A DNA stretch of 64,000 nt, from the NCBI RefSeq assembly GCF_963676735.1, contig NZ_OY781464.1, forward strand, positions 2,513,001 to 2,577,000, read 5' to 3'. Made by a program: the position numbers and the translations under genes. The notes under the pieces were generated by a model. That model had not been told where the DNA came from, made no database searches, and worked only from the letters and a program-made list of their open reading frames with translations. Origin of the DNA: an uncultured Draconibacterium sp. Its GTDB lineage: Bacteria > Bacteroidota > Bacteroidia > Bacteroidales > Prolixibacteraceae. Below, piece by piece: positions 18,216-25,868 of the stretch. Position 1 is the stretch's first letter, and each line of letters starts with the position of its first letter.

Positions 18216-19793
18216 ATGAAACGTGTATTTATAAACCTGGCTATAATTTCAGTACTTATATTCGGTAGTTTTATTGTTTACAAACAAGTTACTGAAACTG
18301 ACCTAACAAGCACAGAGCGCCCAAATATTATTGTAATACTTGGCGACGATATTGGTTATTCCGACATTGGCCCGTATGGCTCTGAAATCCAAACACCTCA
18401 TCTTGATCGCCTGGCTGATGAAGGCATTCGTTTTGCGCAGTTTTACAACATGGCTAAATGCGAACCATCGCGGTCGTCGTTGTTTACCGGATTATACACG
18501 GGGGGCCCCAGGGCGGTAAACATTGCTCAACTGTTAAAAAACGAGGGCTATTACATCATTCATTCAGGTAAAGAGCACTGGATGAAATGGGCTCCGGAGC
18601 AGGTGTATGCGGCGAACATTGCCGATCAGGCGCTTACGTTTCATGCGATGAATGAATTTTTTGAACCTCCCGGCGGCAAGTGGTCTAATCCCTTTATTTT
18701 AAATGGTAAAGAAGTAGGCGTAAGTGAAATATATCACGAGAAAAAACCCTTTTTTAAAACCGATGTATTAACCGATAATGCCTTAGAGTGGCTGGAAAAA
18801 CCGGTTGACGAAGGACAGCCGTTTTTCTTGTTTTTAGGTTACGGTGCTGCACATTACCCGCTGCAGGCCCGCCCCGATGACATTGAAAAATACCGCGGAA
18901 CCTACAAAAAGGGCTGGGATATGATTAGAGAAGAACGACTGCAAAGACTTATAGAAAAAAAATACTTTCCGGAGCAGACAAAACTTAGTCCGCCGAGTTC
19001 CAATATCAACAAATTCAGAGGTCACCCTAAAGACAATGAAGAAATACGAGCCAAGATTCCACAATATCGGCCATGGGAATCATTATCAGCAAGCGAGCAA
19101 GATGAAATGGATTTGGAAATGTCGGTTTTTGCTGCCATGGTTGACCGCATGGACCAAAATATTGGGAGGGTGTTAAATTACCTCGATGAAAAAGGCATTG
19201 CCGACAACACCATCGTTATTTACCTTTCCGACAATGGCTCGTGTCCTTACGACAGCAACCGAAATTTTGACTTCCCTCCGGGAGTAGCTGAAGGTTTCAG
19301 AACACTATGCGCAGCCTGGGCAAATGTGGGTAACACCCCATACAAATATTTTAAGCAGTACGGCCACGAAGGCGGATCGCAAACCCACTTTATTCTTCGC
19401 TGGCCCAAACAAGTTAAAGCAGGTCAACTCACCCACCAGCAAGGGCATATTGTTGATATTGTACCAACCTTACTTGAAGCAAGCAAAACACATTTCCCCT
19501 CGAAATTAAATGGCATGGAGCCCCAGCCGTTGCAGGGTAACTCATTTTTACCTGTTTTAAAAGGAGAACAACGCGAAGAACCTGAGTTTTTTATGTCGGG
19601 ATGGACCGATAAATTCAGAATGTTCAGAAGTGGCCATTGGAAAATTGTAAAGCTAAACAATAGCGAATGGGAATTATATAACCTGCAAAACGACCCTACT
19701 GAAATAAATAATCTCGCAGCGGAATTCCCCGATAAAGTTACCGAACTGGAAAAACTCTATCGGCAAAAAAAGCAGGAAACCGAGCCTGAATAA
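18216..19793 (+). CDS. Membrane-anchored sulfatase, formylglycine type
   Basis: An alkaline-phosphatase-superfamily sulfatase of about 525 residues. An N-terminal hydrophobic anchor (residues 5-22) is followed by the metal-binding GDDIGYSD. The sulfatase signature CEPSRSSLFTG has Cys82 as the residue converted to formylglycine, and LSDNGSCPYD follows later. An upstream ATG at 18147 would add 23 polar residues ahead of the anchor, so 18216 is preferred. The segment after the signature is shorter than in common arylsulfatases, and the usual GKWHxG motif reads GKEHWM. No maturase or glycosidase lies beside it, so the sulfated substrate cannot be inferred. Confidence 0.85.
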   Translation: MKRVFINLAIISVLIFGSFIVYKQVTETDLTSTERPNIIVILGDDIGYSDIGPYGSEIQTPHLDRLADEGIRFAQFYNMAKCEPSRSSLFTGLYTGGPRAVNIAQLLKNEGYYIIHSGKEHWMKWAPEQVYAANIADQALTFHAMNEFFEPPGGKWSNPFILNGKEVGVSEIYHEKKPFFKTDVLTDNALEWLEKPVDEGQPFFLFLGYGAAHYPLQARPDDIEKYRGTYKKGWDMIREERLQRLIEKKYFPEQTKLSPPSSNINKFRGHPKDNEEIRAKIPQYRPWESLSASEQDEMDLEMSVFAAMVDRMDQNIGRVLNYLDEKGIADNTIVIYLSDNGSCPYDSNRNFDFPPGVAEGFRTLCAAWANVGNTPYKYFKQYGHEGGSQTHFILRWPKQVKAGQLTHQQGHIVDIVPTLLEASKTHFPSKLNGMEPQPLQGNSFLPVLKGEQREEPEFFMSGWTDKFRMFRSGHWKIVKLNNSEWELYNLQNDPTEINNLAAEFPDKVTELEKLYRQKKQETEPE

Positions 19794-19981
19794 TAATTTT
19801 GGTCATAGGTTTCAGTCCTGCCACCCTCAAAAATCTAAATGAAAACGGTATTAATTTGTGCTTTCATTTAAAAAAGATAAATTAGCGCACCTGACTAAAA
19901 CTTGCATCAACATTAGGTTTAAATGCATGATGCAACGTGCAGTTTAACTGGTAAATCCGTAAAACAGAAGTATAAAAGCAT

Positions 19982-21208
19982 ATGCAAATTCTGAAAATGA
20001 AATTACACTGGCAAATTCTAATCGCATTGGTTCTTGCCGTACTATTTGGCTATTTGGCACCTGCAGCAACCCATTACACTTCATGGATGGGAGATATTTT
20101 TTTACGAGCGCTTAAAATGGTTATTATTCCTTTAATCCTAAGTTCCATTATTAGCGGAGTAACCAGTATGGGCGAAGGAAAAAACCTGGGCCGTCTGGGA
20201 CTAAAAACCCTACTTTACTACCTGGCAACCAGCACCCTGGCCATTTTAACCGGTTTATTTTTGGTGAACCTTATAAAACCGGGCGTTGGTGTCGACCTGG
20301 GTTTTAGCCAGCCCGTTGACGATTTAAGCGAAAAAGCAGGTTCGGTAAAAGACATATTATACCGCCTGGTACCCGACAATATTGTTGATGCAATGGCACA
20401 AGGCACCATTTTATCAGTTATCTTTTTTGCCATTGTTTTTGGCTATTTTATTACCAGAGTTGACGAGCCTTTTAAGGGAACATTAAAGACTTTTTTTGAT
20501 GCTATTTTTGAGGTAATGATGAAGGTTACCCTTTTTATCATCAAATTTACACCACTCGGAATTTTTGGAATTGTTGCCGCCGAAGTAGCCCGAAATGCCA
20601 ACCAACTGGCCAACATTGCCGGAAGCCTGGCTGTTTACAGCCTTTGCGTCATCGGCGGACTACTCATTCATGCTTTTGTCATTCTGCCATTAATTGTTCG
20701 TTTCATCGGAAAAGGAAAACCTTTTGCCCATTTCCAAAATATGGCTACTCCCTTGCTAACAGCTTTCTCCACCTCATCATCGAGCGCTACATTGCCGCTA
20801 ACCATGGAAGCCCTTGAACACAAAAGTGGCGTTTCAAATAAAATTACCAGCTTTACCCTACCACTGGGGGCCACCATAAATATGGACGGTACAGCTTTGT
20901 ACGAATGCGTTGCAGCCATGTTTATTGCACAGGCTTATGGCGTTGAACTTTCCATTGCACAACAAGCCTTTGTTGTTGTTACTGCTCTGCTGGCATCAAT
21001 TGGTGCCGCCGGAATCCCCATGGCCGGACTGGTGATGATAACGGTAGTACTAACGGCTGTTGGCCTTCCGCTTGAAGGTATTGGCTTAATTTTGGCTGTT
21101 GATCGTCCGCTTGACATGTTGCGTACTTCGGTAAACGTGTGGAGCGACAGCTGTGGAGCGGTTACCGTGGCCCGTTCTGAGAATGAAGAAACGGCAGTAG
21201 CCTTATAA
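19982..21208 (+). CDS. Dicarboxylate/amino acid:cation symporter (DAACS family)
   Basis: A 408-residue inner-membrane transporter of the GltP/DctA family. It has about eight membrane segments, the serine-rich re-entrant loop FSTSSSSATLPLTME, and the conserved NMDGTALYE and DRPLDMLRTSVNVWSD motifs that bind substrate and sodium or protons. Candidate substrates are glutamate, aspartate or C4-dicarboxylates; the sequence does not decide. It stands alone on the + strand. Confidence 0.93.
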   Translation: MQILKMKLHWQILIALVLAVLFGYLAPAATHYTSWMGDIFLRALKMVIIPLILSSIISGVTSMGEGKNLGRLGLKTLLYYLATSTLAILTGLFLVNLIKPGVGVDLGFSQPVDDLSEKAGSVKDILYRLVPDNIVDAMAQGTILSVIFFAIVFGYFITRVDEPFKGTLKTFFDAIFEVMMKVTLFIIKFTPLGIFGIVAAEVARNANQLANIAGSLAVYSLCVIGGLLIHAFVILPLIVRFIGKGKPFAHFQNMATPLLTAFSTSSSSATLPLTMEALEHKSGVSNKITSFTLPLGATINMDGTALYECVAAMFIAQAYGVELSIAQQAFVVVTALLASIGAAGIPMAGLVMITVVLTAVGLPLEGIGLILAVDRPLDMLRTSVNVWSDSCGAVTVARSENEETAVAL

Positions 21209-21271
21209 GTCCTTCTCTCAAAGAATAATCCATTACTTATTTTAACATGCAATTCACCCTGGTGCTACAAA

Positions 21272-21484
21272 TCAGGAAGAGGTAATAAAATCAAGTATAC
21301 TGCCAGCTGTGCTTCCCCTGCGTCCTTTGTAAAATTCGGTATAGCCACAGCGTTTGCACGAAATGGCAATAAATCTTCTGTTTTGTATATCAAAGAAACG
21401 GGAAAAACCGGAGCCGGTTGTTCTTATTTCATCTTCCTCGTACTCCCAGCTGCTGCATTTTGGGCAACTAAAGTGTTTTTTCAT
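21272..21484 (-). CDS. Small zinc-ribbon protein
   Basis: About 70 residues, starting MKKHFSCPKCSS. A zinc ribbon is formed by CPKC near the start and CKRC about 35 residues later. It resembles the 'nucleic-acid-binding Zn-ribbon' family of small proteins; function is unknown. An upstream in-frame ATG at 21512-21514 would add ten residues, but the ATG at 21482-21484 gives the standard family start. It is the last of a row of small reverse-strand genes. Confidence 0.65.
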   Translation of the reverse strand: MKKHFSCPKCSSWEYEEDEIRTTGSGFSRFFDIQNRRFIAISCKRCGYTEFYKGRRGSTAGSILDFITSS

Positions 21485-21524
21485 GGTTTTCTGTTTTTTT
21501 AAAATTGTTTTCAACCCATTGGTA

Positions 21525-21662
21525 TCAGTTTTTCAAATAAATTACGAGTTGAACTGCAATTAAAACCAATCCGATTACCACCGCCATTACAAAACGTTTC
21601 TGTGTTGAAGTTAGCGTTCTTTTTGGCGGTTTCCTACTCCCGGAATATCTGTATCTACTCAT
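21525..21662 (-). CDS. 45-residue single-span membrane protein
   Basis: A short frame with a basic N-terminus (MSRYRYSGSRKPPKRTL) and one membrane span (VMAVVIGLVLIAVQLVIYL). The next gene upstream encodes a protein of the same plan, with an analogous MGRYEH... start, which suggests a pair of related small membrane proteins. No function is known. Confidence 0.5.
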   Translation of the reverse strand: MSRYRYSGSRKPPKRTLTSTQKRFVMAVVIGLVLIAVQLVIYLKN

Positions 21663-21676
21663 TTTTTTTGCAAATT

Positions 21677-21823
21677 TTATATTTTATTTAAACCATGCAA
21701 TAACTGTACAATTAGTCCTACCAGTGCCAGCAATATCATCAGTACCAGCGCTATTTTTTGCATTTTTTTAATGGGGCTTACTTTCTTTTTTGGTGTTGTT
21801 TTTAAATGCTCATACCTACCCAT
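21677..21823 (-). CDS. 48-residue single-span membrane protein
   Basis: Starts MGRYEHLKTTPKKK, then has one hydrophobic span (IALVLMILLALVGLIVQLL). Its start overlaps the end of the ribbon-helix-helix gene by 8 bp, so the two are probably translated together. It parallels the 45-residue protein just downstream. No function is known. Confidence 0.55.
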   Translation of the reverse strand: MGRYEHLKTTPKKKVSPIKKMQKIALVLMILLALVGLIVQLLHGLNKI

Positions 21824-21983
21824 TATCTGTATCTTTTTTTAAACGTTTAGCATCTTTTAATGCCTGGTGTATAATCCACTCCAACTGGCCGTTTATACTC
21901 CTAAAATCGTCAGCAGCCCATTTTTCTACAGCTTCCATCATTTCTGGGCTTATTCTTAATACAAATGATTTTTTCTTCGCCAT
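21816..21983 (-). CDS. Arc-type ribbon-helix-helix protein
   Basis: A 55-residue protein. KSFVLRISPEMMEAVEKWA followed by DDFRSINGQLEWIIHQAL fits the Arc/MetJ-type fold: one beta strand for DNA contact, then two helices. Such proteins are usually DNA-binding repressors or antitoxins, but no toxin partner is adjacent. Its start abuts the stop of the PH-like gene upstream, so it belongs to the reverse-strand SPFH operon. A local autoregulatory role is inference. Confidence 0.65.
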   Translation of the reverse strand: MAKKKSFVLRISPEMMEAVEKWAADDFRSINGQLEWIIHQALKDAKRLKKDTDNG

Positions 21984-21984
21984 T

Positions 21985-22515
21985 TTACTCCTCCTCTTTC
22001 ATTAGCTTATGCATGGCGTATTCGATAGCTTGTTGTTTTTGTGTTCCAATTAAAAATTTCTTTCCATTTCTCAGTTGCAGTTGCAAACCGGTTCTTCCTG
22101 AAACAATCCATGCACTTCCGTATTTTCGCCTGCGCTTTATACCGTAACCACCATATTCGCGACTGGGTTTATACTGCCGCACAGCATAGGTAGTAATCTC
22201 TTCAGGTGTTATAACTTTCCATTTTCGAACTAAAGGTGGAAAGGAAACATAAAACTTTTCGCTTGTAATTTTTGTGCGAAGTTTTAAGCGCACAACTACC
22301 ATAAAAACAAAAGCTAATAACAGCAGCATCGACAAGCCGGTAACAATCAACCCTTCGGTACTCATTGGATTATCGCCAAATGGCCGATTTAATACCTCCT
22401 GATTGTAAATTCCTACACCAAAAGGTATGGCAACACAAGCAATAGTTGAACTAAGCAAAAGCCACATCCACCATTGGTTAAACCTTTGTTCTTCCTGAAA
22501 AAGAACCTTTTCCAT
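21985..22515 (-). CDS. Two-span membrane protein with PH-like C-terminal domain
   Basis: 176 residues with two membrane segments near residues 15-37 and 58-76. A soluble domain rich in beta strands follows (EKFYVSFPPLVRKWKVITPEEIT ... GLQLQLRNGKKFLIGTQ), as in bacterial PH-like domains. It lies 5 bp after the SPFH gene, a common pairing in Bacteroidota and Firmicutes. A role with the SPFH protein in membrane organisation is inferred from the pairing only. Confidence 0.65.
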   Translation of the reverse strand: MEKVLFQEEQRFNQWWMWLLLSSTIACVAIPFGVGIYNQEVLNRPFGDNPMSTEGLIVTGLSMLLLLAFVFMVVVRLKLRTKITSEKFYVSFPPLVRKWKVITPEEITTYAVRQYKPSREYGGYGIKRRRKYGSAWIVSGRTGLQLQLRNGKKFLIGTQKQQAIEYAMHKLMKEEE

Positions 22516-22520
22516 GGTTT

Positions 22521-23366
22521 TTAATATAAGGTTCCTGTGTTTACAATCGGCGTAGCATCCTTATCGCCACATAATACAACCATTAAATTACTAACCATCG
22601 TAGCTTTTTTCTCCTCATCGAGGTCAACAATCTGCTTTTGGCTAAGTTCTTCAAGAGCCATTTCCACCATACTAACAGCGCCTTCAACAATTTTATAACG
22701 CGCAGCAACAATTGCAGTTGCCTGCTGACGTTTCAACATGGCCTGCGCAATTTCCTGGGCATAAGCAATATGGTTTATACGTGCTTCAATAACGTGTATT
22801 CCCGCAATCTCCAGTCGTTCAACAATTTCTTTTTCAAGTTGCTCATTTACTTCCTCTGTACCATCGCGCAAGGTAACTTTGGCCGATTCGTCTTCAATAT
22901 TGTCATACGGATACATGCCGGCTAATTTTCGAAGAGCAGCCTCGCTTTGCACCACCACAAAATGCTCGTATTCATCTACCCCAAACGCAGCTTTGTATGT
23001 TTCTTCAACCTTCCATACCAGCACCAAACCAATCATTATCGGATTACCTAATTTGTCGTTTACCTTAATCGTTTCACTATCAAAATTACGGGCACGTAGC
23101 GAAATCTTTTTCTTAACAAAAAAGGGGTTTACCCAATAGAAACCATTTGTTTTAATGGTTCCGCGGTAAGCTCCAAATAAAATCATTACGCAACTTTGAT
23201 TCGGATCGACCACCGTAAAACCAATGGCTCCCAAGATAAAAACAGGAATTAATACGATTGCGGGCCCAATCATTCCTCGCATAAAACCAAAAACGATTAA
23301 AACCAACAAAACAAGTTCCAGAAATAAGAACAGATAACCAGACAATGCAGAATATTGTTTTTCCAT
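22521..23366 (-). CDS. SPFH/band 7 (stomatin-like) membrane protein
   Basis: 281 residues: two N-terminal membrane segments, then a band 7 domain (VDPNQSCVMILFGAYRGT ... LRARNFDSETIKVNDKLGNP ... EARINHIAYAQEIAQAMLKRQQA). A helical C-terminus would mediate oligomerisation. SPFH proteins form large rings or microdomains in the inner membrane and often modulate proteases or transporters. It heads the reverse-strand operon containing the PH-like, RHH, small membrane and Zn-ribbon genes. Confidence 0.88.
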   Translation of the reverse strand: MEKQYSALSGYLFLFLELVLLVLIVFGFMRGMIGPAIVLIPVFILGAIGFTVVDPNQSCVMILFGAYRGTIKTNGFYWVNPFFVKKKISLRARNFDSETIKVNDKLGNPIMIGLVLVWKVEETYKAAFGVDEYEHFVVVQSEAALRKLAGMYPYDNIEDESAKVTLRDGTEEVNEQLEKEIVERLEIAGIHVIEARINHIAYAQEIAQAMLKRQQATAIVAARYKIVEGAVSMVEMALEELSQKQIVDLDEEKKATMVSNLMVVLCGDKDATPIVNTGTLY

Positions 23367-23523
23367 GACATTAATTTTTTAGTATTTTGATATTATTTTG
23401 ATATCAAATATCGGAAAAATATATTTACCAGGCAATATTTATTCTCGAAATAATTTTTGTAATTTGACCAATCTCTTTAAACAAATTATCTTTACTCACG
23501 TTTTTTCCTAAAACAAAGTAAAA

Positions 23524-24837
23524 ATGAAATTCATAAAAGAACCTATAAATCGATTTATTAAGCTTGAAACATCAAGCAGTATTATATTATTTACAGCCTC
23601 CATTGCAGCTTTAGTTCTGGCCAACTCAAGTTTAAGTGAATCTTTTCTGGGTTTCTGGAAAAATTACGTCACTATTAGTTTACCTGGATTTGAGCTATCT
23701 AAACCCGTATTAAAATGGATAAACGATGGCTTAATGGCCATTTTCTTTTTTCTAATTGGTTTAGAAATAAAACGTGAAATTTTAATAGGAGAATTAAGCG
23801 ACATTAAAAAGGCTTCGTTACCTATTTTAGCAGCTCTAGGAGGAATGATTTTTCCCGCCCTCCTTTTTGTAGCCTTAAATAAGGGAAATGCAGGAATGGA
23901 AGGATGGGGAATCCCAATGGCAACCGACATCGCATTTTCTCTCGGTATTTTAACCTTGCTCGGCAAGCGGGTTCCGGTTGGGTTGAAAGTTTTTTTAATG
24001 GCCTTTGCTATTATTGATGATCTGGGGGCAGTACTGGTCATTGCTTTCTTTTACAGCTCGAAATTAATTTGGGCCAACATAGCAATTGGCTTAGCTATTG
24101 TTGTCGCGCTTGCCATTCTGACGCGATTTAAACTTTATACAAAATACTTATATTTTATTGCCGGCGCCATCGTTTGGGTGCTATTTCTGAAATCCGGAAT
24201 TCACTCAACAATTGCCGGAGTACTAATGGCACTTACCATTCCTATTGATCGACATATTAACACCAATATTTTTTATGAGAAAGGAAAAGAAATACTTGAC
24301 GGTTTTAAACAGGAATGTGATAATCAGGATGAGAACAAAACCATTCTTAATCACCATCAATTAAATGCCATCGATCAGATGGAAGAACTTACCGAAAAAA
24401 CGGCTTCTCCCATTCAGTTTCTCGAACATCGTCTGCATGGCTGGGTAGCTTTTATAATTTTACCATTATTTGCTTTTGCAAATGCCGGTGTAGTTTTTAG
24501 TTTTTCGGGAGATACCAATACCACCCTGGCAAGTAATATTGCATTTAGTCTTGTAATTGGAAAGTTTGTGGGAATATTCCTTATTTCGTTCCTTGCTATA
24601 AAGTTTAAACTCTCTGCCCTCCCTAAAAATGTAAATTACATAAGCCTGGCCGGCGTATCCATGCTTGGTGGGCTTGGATTTACAATGGCTTTATTTATCA
24701 ACAACCTTGCATATAGCGATGAAGTTCTGATTAATTCTGCAAAAATGGGCATTTTACTTGGCTCGTTTGTGGCAGGATTTGCTGGTTATGTATTGCTACG
24801 AATTTCAGCGGGCAAAAAAAATCCTTCAACCAATTAG
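23524..24837 (+). CDS. nhaA: Na+/H+ antiporter NhaA
   Basis: A 437-residue inner-membrane antiporter that expels sodium in exchange for protons. The essential aspartates are present: Asp135 in MATDIAFSLG and the pair Asp165-Asp166 in AIIDDLGAV, corresponding to D133, D163 and D164 of the E. coli protein. A hydrophilic loop (about residues 255-295) is longer than in E. coli, as is usual in Bacteroidota. A terminator overlaps the stop codon. Confidence 0.96.
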   Translation: MKFIKEPINRFIKLETSSSIILFTASIAALVLANSSLSESFLGFWKNYVTISLPGFELSKPVLKWINDGLMAIFFFLIGLEIKREILIGELSDIKKASLPILAALGGMIFPALLFVALNKGNAGMEGWGIPMATDIAFSLGILTLLGKRVPVGLKVFLMAFAIIDDLGAVLVIAFFYSSKLIWANIAIGLAIVVALAILTRFKLYTKYLYFIAGAIVWVLFLKSGIHSTIAGVLMALTIPIDRHINTNIFYEKGKEILDGFKQECDNQDENKTILNHHQLNAIDQMEELTEKTASPIQFLEHRLHGWVAFIILPLFAFANAGVVFSFSGDTNTTLASNIAFSLVIGKFVGIFLISFLAIKFKLSALPKNVNYISLAGVSMLGGLGFTMALFINNLAYSDEVLINSAKMGILLGSFVAGFAGYVLLRISAGKKNPSTN

Positions 24838-24854
24838 TTGAAGGATTTTTTTTA
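24814..24854. terminator. Bidirectional terminator after nhaA
   Basis: ATCCTTCAAC (24821-24830) pairs with GTTGAAGGAT (24837-24846), flanked by A7-8 on the left and T8 on the right. It serves nhaA and probably the convergent small gene at 24871-25059. Confidence 0.9.
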
Positions 24855-24870
24855 ATCTAAAACATTTGTT

Positions 24871-25059
24871 TTAATTCAAATTCATCTCAACATGTCCCGT
24901 CAATTCTGTTTCAAAAACATCATAAGAGCGGGCAAAATCCAGTATGTTTTTTACACACTGATCTGATGGTTCTAAGTCCATCGGTTTTGTTTCACTTTCA
25001 AATTCGCTTTGAATATTGTTTACAAAATAAATCAAGGTAGAGTAATCCATCATAGGCAT
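24871..25059 (-). CDS. Small conserved-looking acidic protein downstream of the ECF sigma factor
   Basis: 62 residues, acidic, no membrane segment (starts MPMMDYSTLIYFVNNIQ). It follows the sigma factor gene by about 55 bp on the same strand and ends just before a terminator, which supports a real co-transcribed gene. The ATG at 25048-25050 (M4) is an alternative start. The position recalls anti-sigma or regulator genes, but it has no recognised anti-sigma domain. Confidence 0.5.
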   Translation of the reverse strand: MPMMDYSTLIYFVNNIQSEFESETKPMDLEPSDQCVKNILDFARSYDVFETELTGHVEMNLN

Positions 25060-25114
25060 TAAAATTATTTTCTTTTAAAACGCCTTACTCTCCTCAATAT
25101 TGTGTTAACAATAG

Positions 25115-25708
25115 TTAAATAGCTGTGAGGTTTAGCTTTTTTTCATCCATTAATTTTCGCAAATTAATTAAAGCATACCTCATGCGCCCCAGGGCCGTAT
25201 TAATACTAACATCAGTTTGCTCTGCAATTTCCTTAAAACTCAGGCCCATGTAGTGCCGCATATGTATTACTTGCTGCTGATCTTCAGGAAGTTCCTTCAC
25301 CAGGTGTTTCACTTCTTTTAAAATTTGGGAATACACCATTTGGTCCTCAATAGTTTCTTCTGAAAACTTTTGCGAGTTAAAAATATCTACGTCTGTACTG
25401 TCGTTAGATACAGTACCCTGCAACTTTTCTTTTCTGAAATGATCGATAATCAGGTTGTGGGCAATCCGAAGCACCCAGGATACAAACTTACCGTTTTCGA
25501 TGTACTTTCCCCTTTTTAGGGAACGGATAACCTTAATAAAAGTATCCTGAAAAATATCTTCCGCCAGTTCCTGATTTTTGACAATAAGCAAAATATACGA
25601 AAACACTCTGCTTTTGTGTCTAACTATTAATGTCTCAAGTGATTCTTGATCGCCTTGTATAAAACGTTGAACGAGTTCATTATCGTTCAGTTTACTTAGT
25701 CTGAACAT
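25115..25708 (-). CDS. ECF-type RNA polymerase sigma-70 factor
   Basis: 197 residues with region 2 (LVQRFIQGDQESLETLIVRH ... ELAEDIFQDTFIKVI ... FVSWVLRIAHNLIIDHFRK) and region 4 (LPEDQQQVIHMRHYMGLSFKEIAEQ ... SINTALGRMRYAL). ECF factors redirect RNA polymerase to stress or envelope regulons. No FecR-type or zinc-finger anti-sigma gene is adjacent, so its control is unclear. Confidence 0.94.
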   Translation of the reverse strand: MFRLSKLNDNELVQRFIQGDQESLETLIVRHKSRVFSYILLIVKNQELAEDIFQDTFIKVIRSLKRGKYIENGKFVSWVLRIAHNLIIDHFRKEKLQGTVSNDSTDVDIFNSQKFSEETIEDQMVYSQILKEVKHLVKELPEDQQQVIHMRHYMGLSFKEIAEQTDVSINTALGRMRYALINLRKLMDEKKLNLTAI

Positions 25709-25786
25709 TACCTTCTATTTATGTGTAAACAAAAAGTAAAGTTTATCTATAGGCGTTTAATTTTTAGTGAAGTAAAACTATTATTC

Positions 25787-25794
25787 TAATTTTG
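25787..25794 (+). promoter_or_regulatory. -7 box upstream of uvrA
   Basis: TAATTTTG matches TAnnTTTG. It lies 75 bp before the uvrA ATG in the AT-rich divergent region with the sigma factor; no clear -33 box was found. Confidence 0.4.
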
Positions 25795-25868
25795 TACCGT
25801 TCAAAAATGAAACATTTTACCGACAAAAGCAAGTTTTTTTAACATTTTATCGCATTTCTTAAAAAATT

